64,000 nt of DNA. It comes from Kappaphycus alvarezii (Eukaryota; Rhodophyta; Florideophyceae; Gigartinales; Solieriaceae). Positions within the stretch are counted from its first letter, which is position 1. Each line of letters starts with the position of its first letter. Made by a program: the position numbers and the translations under genes. Below the pieces are notes generated by a model, which saw nothing but the letters and a program-made list of their open reading frames with translations, was not told where the DNA came from and did no database searches. Positions 60,220 through 64,000 of this stretch are shown one piece after another. The stretch spans positions 1 to 64,000 of the forward strand of contig NADL03000210.1 in NCBI GenBank assembly GCA_002205965.3. The letters run 5' to 3'.

Positions 60220-60690
60220 CGTGTACTGTCTCCTATGTGGCATACGTGTACTGTCTCCTCTTTGTCGTACATGTACATTATTATAGGTGTCGTACCTGTA
60301 CCGTACAAGTAAACAGTGGTTTCTATATTTATCGTATAGCTGCCTGGACTGGCTGCATACAGCTTACACTATACTCATTATACTGGCTGCATATAAATCA
60401 CTCTTGCACAAGTATGCAGCCGAAGTATGTTGATGCAGTCACGCTGCTTCTACAGTATTGCACGTATGGCACGTAAGGCTTAATTCACGTTGAACGGCCT
60501 GCATGAGATTTACGTACTGTTACGTAGCAAAGTGAGACAAGCCCGCCGAAAATTGTTTTCTACTCTCATGATATATTGAGTTCCCGCCTTCGGGCTTTGT
60601 TACAGGGCGAGAGATTACAGTTGCATAGGCGGGGTACGTAAGGCGTAATTCACGGGTTGACTGTTTTATTATATGTTTACGTAACAGAAC
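60220..60690. repeat. Cluster of short direct repeats
   Basis: cgtgtactgtctcct occurs twice, 25 bases apart (from about 60,221 and 60,246), followed by degenerate cgtac units. tacgtaaggc and taattcacg recur at about 60,473 and 60,636, about 163 bases apart, each followed by a ttacgta element. An aagcccg/cgggctt pair can form a stem at about 60,540-60,594. The cluster lies upstream of a copia element but outside any LTR I can define. Confidence 0.5.
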
Positions 60691-61071
60691 GTGCATGGCT
60701 AGCATGAACGTAATGTTACTCCCGTTTTGAATATTGGTAATTATGAATTTCCCGCGCATGCAAATGAGGGATTCTGAGGCATCTTGGCTTGGGTAGGCTA
60801 TAGGATCAACAAAGATAGTACTGAAAATGTAGATTTTGCTACTTTCATTTTGCTTTCGCAAAGCCGAAGTGAGTACCGGCAAACAGTATATAGTTGTAGT
60901 CTAATAGCTCATCCAAGTAAAGAAGAGGTACGGACTTGCCTTTGATTTCAGCACCAACCTCACCGTTGCCGTCCTATCTCTTTTCTGTTTCCTTTCTCCA
61001 CCTGCACTCCTTCCCTACATTCCTTTTCATTCTTTCTCCTCATCCCTCACCATCCCCTGTTTCTTCTATCA

Positions 61072-61085
61072 GGTTATGGGCCCAG
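61072..61085 (+). promoter_or_regulatory. Copia-type primer-binding-like motif, first copy
   Basis: ggttatgggcccag is complementary to the anticodon arm of initiator tRNA-Met (ctgggcccataacc), the internal site that Drosophila copia is known to use as primer. It is preceded by a pyrimidine-rich tract ending tatca. It is repeated at 61,310. Confidence 0.45.
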
Positions 61086-61309
61086 TTGACGTTGCCGCTG
61101 TGGTCGCGGGTTCGAACCCCGCTGGGTGCACTGAGTTGGATATTTGTTATGAGCGTTACTCTAATGCTCTGTGTAAGCCCTGAACCCCTCGACAAGCACC
61201 TTGTGTTAGTGCCTCTGAGCAAGGGGGGTGCTGGTATATATATGTTGTGGTCCGCTCAGGGGCACAAGAGAGCCAGCGCATGTGGCTCAGTGGTTAACGT
61301 TTTTCAACA
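61086..61309 (+). other. tRNA-like segment with B-box and A-box motifs, possible SINE
   Basis: A T-arm-like gcgggttcgaaccccgc (about 61,107-61,123) holds a B-box (ggttcgaaccc). About 155 bases downstream an A-box match, tggctcagtgg, lies at 61,282-61,292. The order B then A is the reverse of a tRNA gene. It is what two joined copies of a tRNA-derived unit would give, the first lacking its head. agcgcatgt next to the A-box can pair with gggtgcact after the B-box, as an acceptor stem would. Confidence 0.4.
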
Positions 61310-61459
61310 GGTTATGGGCCCAGCCCACGCTACCGCTCTTTCCGCTTGATCCGTCCCTCAACCGTTGACGTTGACGTTGAGGTAATTGCTTTCTCTGTGT
61401 TGTTGGTGCTGTTTGTGTTGTCACTTGTTGCTTCTTGGTTATTGTTGTTTGGTTCTTGT

Positions 61460-61830
61460 CGTTTTTGGGACCCATTTGGTGATTGTCAAGCACTCTGTGT
61501 GTGGATCCTGAGTTTTTTGTGGTTATCATTGTTGTTGTTGGAATCTTTTGTTTGTTGAGAACCATTTAAGGCTTTAAGCACTCTGTGTGTGGATCCTGAG
61601 TGTTTTTGTGGTTATCATTGTGTGTTGTTGGAATCTTTTGTTTTGAGAACCAATTTAAGGCTGTCAAGCACTCTTGTGTGGATCCTGAGTGTTTTTGTGG
61701 TTATTATTGTGTTAGACTAGAGCATTCATTGCTTGTGCTCTACTGCTGTTGAGACCTATTTTGTGTTGTCAAGCACTCTGTGTGAGGATCCTGAGTGCTT
61801 TGTGGTGTCATTGCTCTGGTCATTGTTTGT
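61460..61830. repeat. Tandem repeat in the copia leader, four units of 88 to 105 bases
   Basis: Each unit begins with aagcactctgtgtg, then ggatcctgagtgtttt and gtggttatcatt. Unit starts lie near 61,487, 61,575, 61,665 and 61,770, giving periods of 88, 90 and 105. Units 2 and 3 are most alike; unit 4 is more diverged. G and T dominate the strand. Confidence 0.8.
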
Positions 61831-62950
61831 TGGTTTGGTTTTCTGTCTCTTTTGTGGTGGTCGTGGTCATTCGCAATTGTCAGCTCGAGTTTATTGTTTG
61901 GAAATATTGGCCTTGTTGTTTGAGGAGGAATCTAGGCCTGGTTGTTGATACCCCTTGCACTCTTGGAAAGCCTTCACGGCAACGGAAAAGAAGAAGACAG
62001 AGTGCCGGGGGTCCGCCCAAGTTTGTCCGATTCTTTGCCGAATCGTGGTCTGGCAATCGGTTTTGTGATCCTCTCACCGGCTGTACTCTTTTGAGAACAG
62101 TGCCTTTGTGTAACGCGAGTTGGACGGACCGTACCATACAAACCCACGCGGTTGATAACGCGAGTTATCAGAAGTCGTAAGACTGAACCCGATTCCCGGT
62201 GGGAATCACGGTGTACCAGCCGAGTCGGTCCGTTGCAGTGGCCCTTTTGCGCGCCGGCGGGACAGAGACGCTCCTCGCTTGAACGATCGATACGTACGCG
62301 AAACACCATCGCCCGTGGTCGGAGAGGGAACGACTGTCTTCTAATTCCTTACTCTGGTAGCATACCGGGTACTAGTGTTCTGCACTTGTATTTTGGTACC
62401 TGCTGGCTATACTTCTGTTGAGGTATAGATACGTGCTGTGCACGGAAGGACGAGGCTCATTGGTGACCTTGAGTGCTTTCACACGAGTACGACGGAAGTC
62501 AAGCAACACAGTCCGGAAGGAAACGCGCCTGAGTTAGTACGGAAAGACTGTGATTGTGGTAAGACGCCCTTTGCTGCGGGGACCTTTCGGGGTAGTGGCT
62601 GAAAATTCCTGGCCGTCTACAGGTAAAAGTTGCTGTGCTTACTCGTGGCACACGGATCGCGCTCAAAGTTGAAAGACCAGCACTGGCCGATATACAGGGG
62701 TAGCGCCCTAAGGCACAAATAAAGAGGTGGTAAGAGGTAAAGAGGAGGAAAACTAAAGAGGTAAAGAGTTGGAAATTAAACACCACGTGTCTTTGAGTAA
62801 ACGCTGCAAACTTCTTATAGGGAAAGGCTTGCCGTGACAAGCGACTATCGGTCGCCGGCTTGGGATACCTGAACAGAGGACTTTGCATACTCACTGCATA
62901 CGTGGTAATAGAGGTTTCAGATACAAAGGGTCTTGGATAAGAACGTAGTC

Positions 62951-63671
62951 ATGGACGATCGCGGAGGCGGAGTTCGAATTGAAAAGCTCACCAACAATAA
63001 TTTCCATGTTTGGAAGCAGAAGGTGCAGCTTCTTCTCGCCCTCCGGGAGCTTGATGACTACATTGTGGATGACCCGCCTGAAGAATCCGATGACGGGGCT
63101 TTCAAATCATGGACTCGGGCCGACCGCAAAGCACGGGCGCTCATCGGGTTGTCCCTTTCTGATGAGCACCTTGAGCATGTGCGCGCTGCGGCAACTGCAA
63201 AGGAGATGTGGACTATTATTCTCAACACGTTTGAAAGGCACACACTCCTCAATAAGCTTGCGGCTCGACGCCTTTTACACCGCGGCTATGGACGGTAACG
63301 AGAGAGTTTTGCAGTAGGTTAACCGTGTGACGCAGCTAGCAGCGACCCTGAAATCCATGGATGTGACTATTGATGACAAAGAGATAGCCATGGCTGTGCT
63401 TAATGGATTGCCACCTCGGTTCGACAATCTCATCGTTGCCTTGGATGCGCTCGGAAATGAGGACAGGGTGTTTACTTTGGAATTTGTGAAGAGCCGGTTG
63501 TTGCAGGAAGAGGAGCGTGCTCAAATGAGAGAGTCAAAAGGTACAAAATCCAATGCGGCGCTCATATCCAGTGCCCGTCCGAATGACTACGGAGGTAATG
63601 CTAGACAGCTGCACTGTACGAACTGCGGTCATTCGGTCATACGGCTGACAGATGCTGGGGCAAAGATGTGA
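62951..63671 (+). pseudogene. Copia gag
   Basis: The N-terminal part reads FHVWKQKVQLLLALRELDDY, then EHLEHVRAAATAKEMWTIIL, the core of the copia gag domain (UBN2 type). The later part reads LNGLPPRFDNLIVALDALG, as is usual for the family, and a CTNCG zinc-knuckle start near 63,616. The true start is the ATG at 62,951. Gag forms the particle that packages the element RNA. It is fossil, with a few breaks. Confidence 0.8.
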
Positions 63672-63879
63672 ACGGTAAGCGCCCGGAAGCTCCGAGGGGC
63701 TATCGCGCACCTGGGTCTCGTAGCGGCAGAGCATCTAATAGTCATCGAAACGAAAAGAATCGCCCGAGAAAAGATCAGCAGGCGTTCGTAGGTTCAAATG
63801 TATTTGATTCGACTTATTCCATCCTCCAGCTGATAGTGAGGACAGCATAGATGAGAGTGAAATCGTTTGCCTAATGTCA

Positions 63880-64000
63880 CGAATTAAACAGGCCGGAATT
63901 TCGGCCGGAACTTCCTCCTGGTACGCAGATTCGGCATGTACTTCCCATATGACATACGAGAGGAGTTTTTCACGAGTTATACCGAATTCTCGCAGCTTCA
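63880..64000 (+). pseudogene. Start of copia protease, cut by the window end
   Basis: The motif WYADSACTSHMT, in which the D-S-A core is the active site of copia aspartic protease, lies near 63,920-63,955. The rest is outside the window. Confidence 0.7.

Larger units (their letters stand above)
61310..64000 (+). mobile_element. Ty1/copia element, 5' part, cut by the window end
   Basis: A probable primer site (61,310-61,324) directly follows a caaca that could end an LTR. A long leader with tandem repeats runs to 62,950. Gag starts at ATG 62,951, and the first part of protease reaches the window end. The LTR start could not be found. The visible coding part has about three breaks. Reading order and motifs fit Ty1/copia (Pseudoviridae). 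The element may continue with integrase and reverse transcriptase outside the window. Confidence 0.7.

Noticed and set aside
61749-62309. Frames of 111 to 143 codons on both strands
   Set aside because: They overlap one another in the copia leader; no family was recognised and composition follows the G/T-rich repeats.
1-64000. CRISPR arrays, operons, bacterial ribosome-binding sites
   Set aside because: No evenly spaced short repeats with unique spacers and no tight gene order; the window is eukaryotic in character.

Overview
This is a eukaryotic window: AT-rich, with no dense gene order, GT-AG introns, many dispersed repeats and several classes of retroelement. I cannot place the organism more precisely. 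A Ty1/copia element whose primer site would match the initiator tRNA-Met anticodon arm, and a LINE with a restriction-like endonuclease, would suit an invertebrate, but a protist is not excluded. I found no complete, unbroken host gene.

Layout. 1-15,180 is mostly unexplained AT-rich DNA with one dispersed repeat (repeat C, 886-2,530; second copy 54,138-55,810) and one weak tRNA-like segment. From 15,180 to about 50,813 the window is dominated by a large inverted duplication. The left arm runs 17,464-28,622, the spacer 28,623-31,790 and the right arm 31,791-50,813. The right arm is longer because two retroelements landed in it after the duplication: a 2.26-kb LINE (40,005-42,268, 9-bp target duplication) and a 5.45-kb chromodomain Ty3/gypsy element (44,460-49,910, 5-bp target duplication). 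The left arm keeps both empty sites.

The arms carry, in mirror image: decayed copia-like pol remnants; an LTR with a TTGGCGCCC primer site; a GC-richer locus that includes two C2H2 zinc fingers split by a short intron, a basic charged region and a short-period repeat domain; and an unidentified 100-codon open frame. The zinc-finger copies are broken in different ways in the two arms, and comparing them shows what the parent looked like.

The most striking point is how the arms end. The left-arm unit (17,464-28,624) lies between equivalent points of two same-direction copies of a copia-like repeat (repeat A). The two ends of the right arm abut to within about 2 bases when placed on that repeat. 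That is what a circular or tandem intermediate, opened once and inserted in reverse, would leave. Identity between the arms also drops from about 98% to about 88-91% exactly at the gypsy insertion site, so conversion tracts or an independent resident copy also need to be considered.

From 50,814 to the end there are further repeats (B, C), AT-rich DNA, a cluster of short repeats (60,220-60,690), a tRNA-like/primer-site cluster, a tandem-repeated leader and the 5' part of a Ty1/copia element that runs off the window. All identities are estimates by eye.
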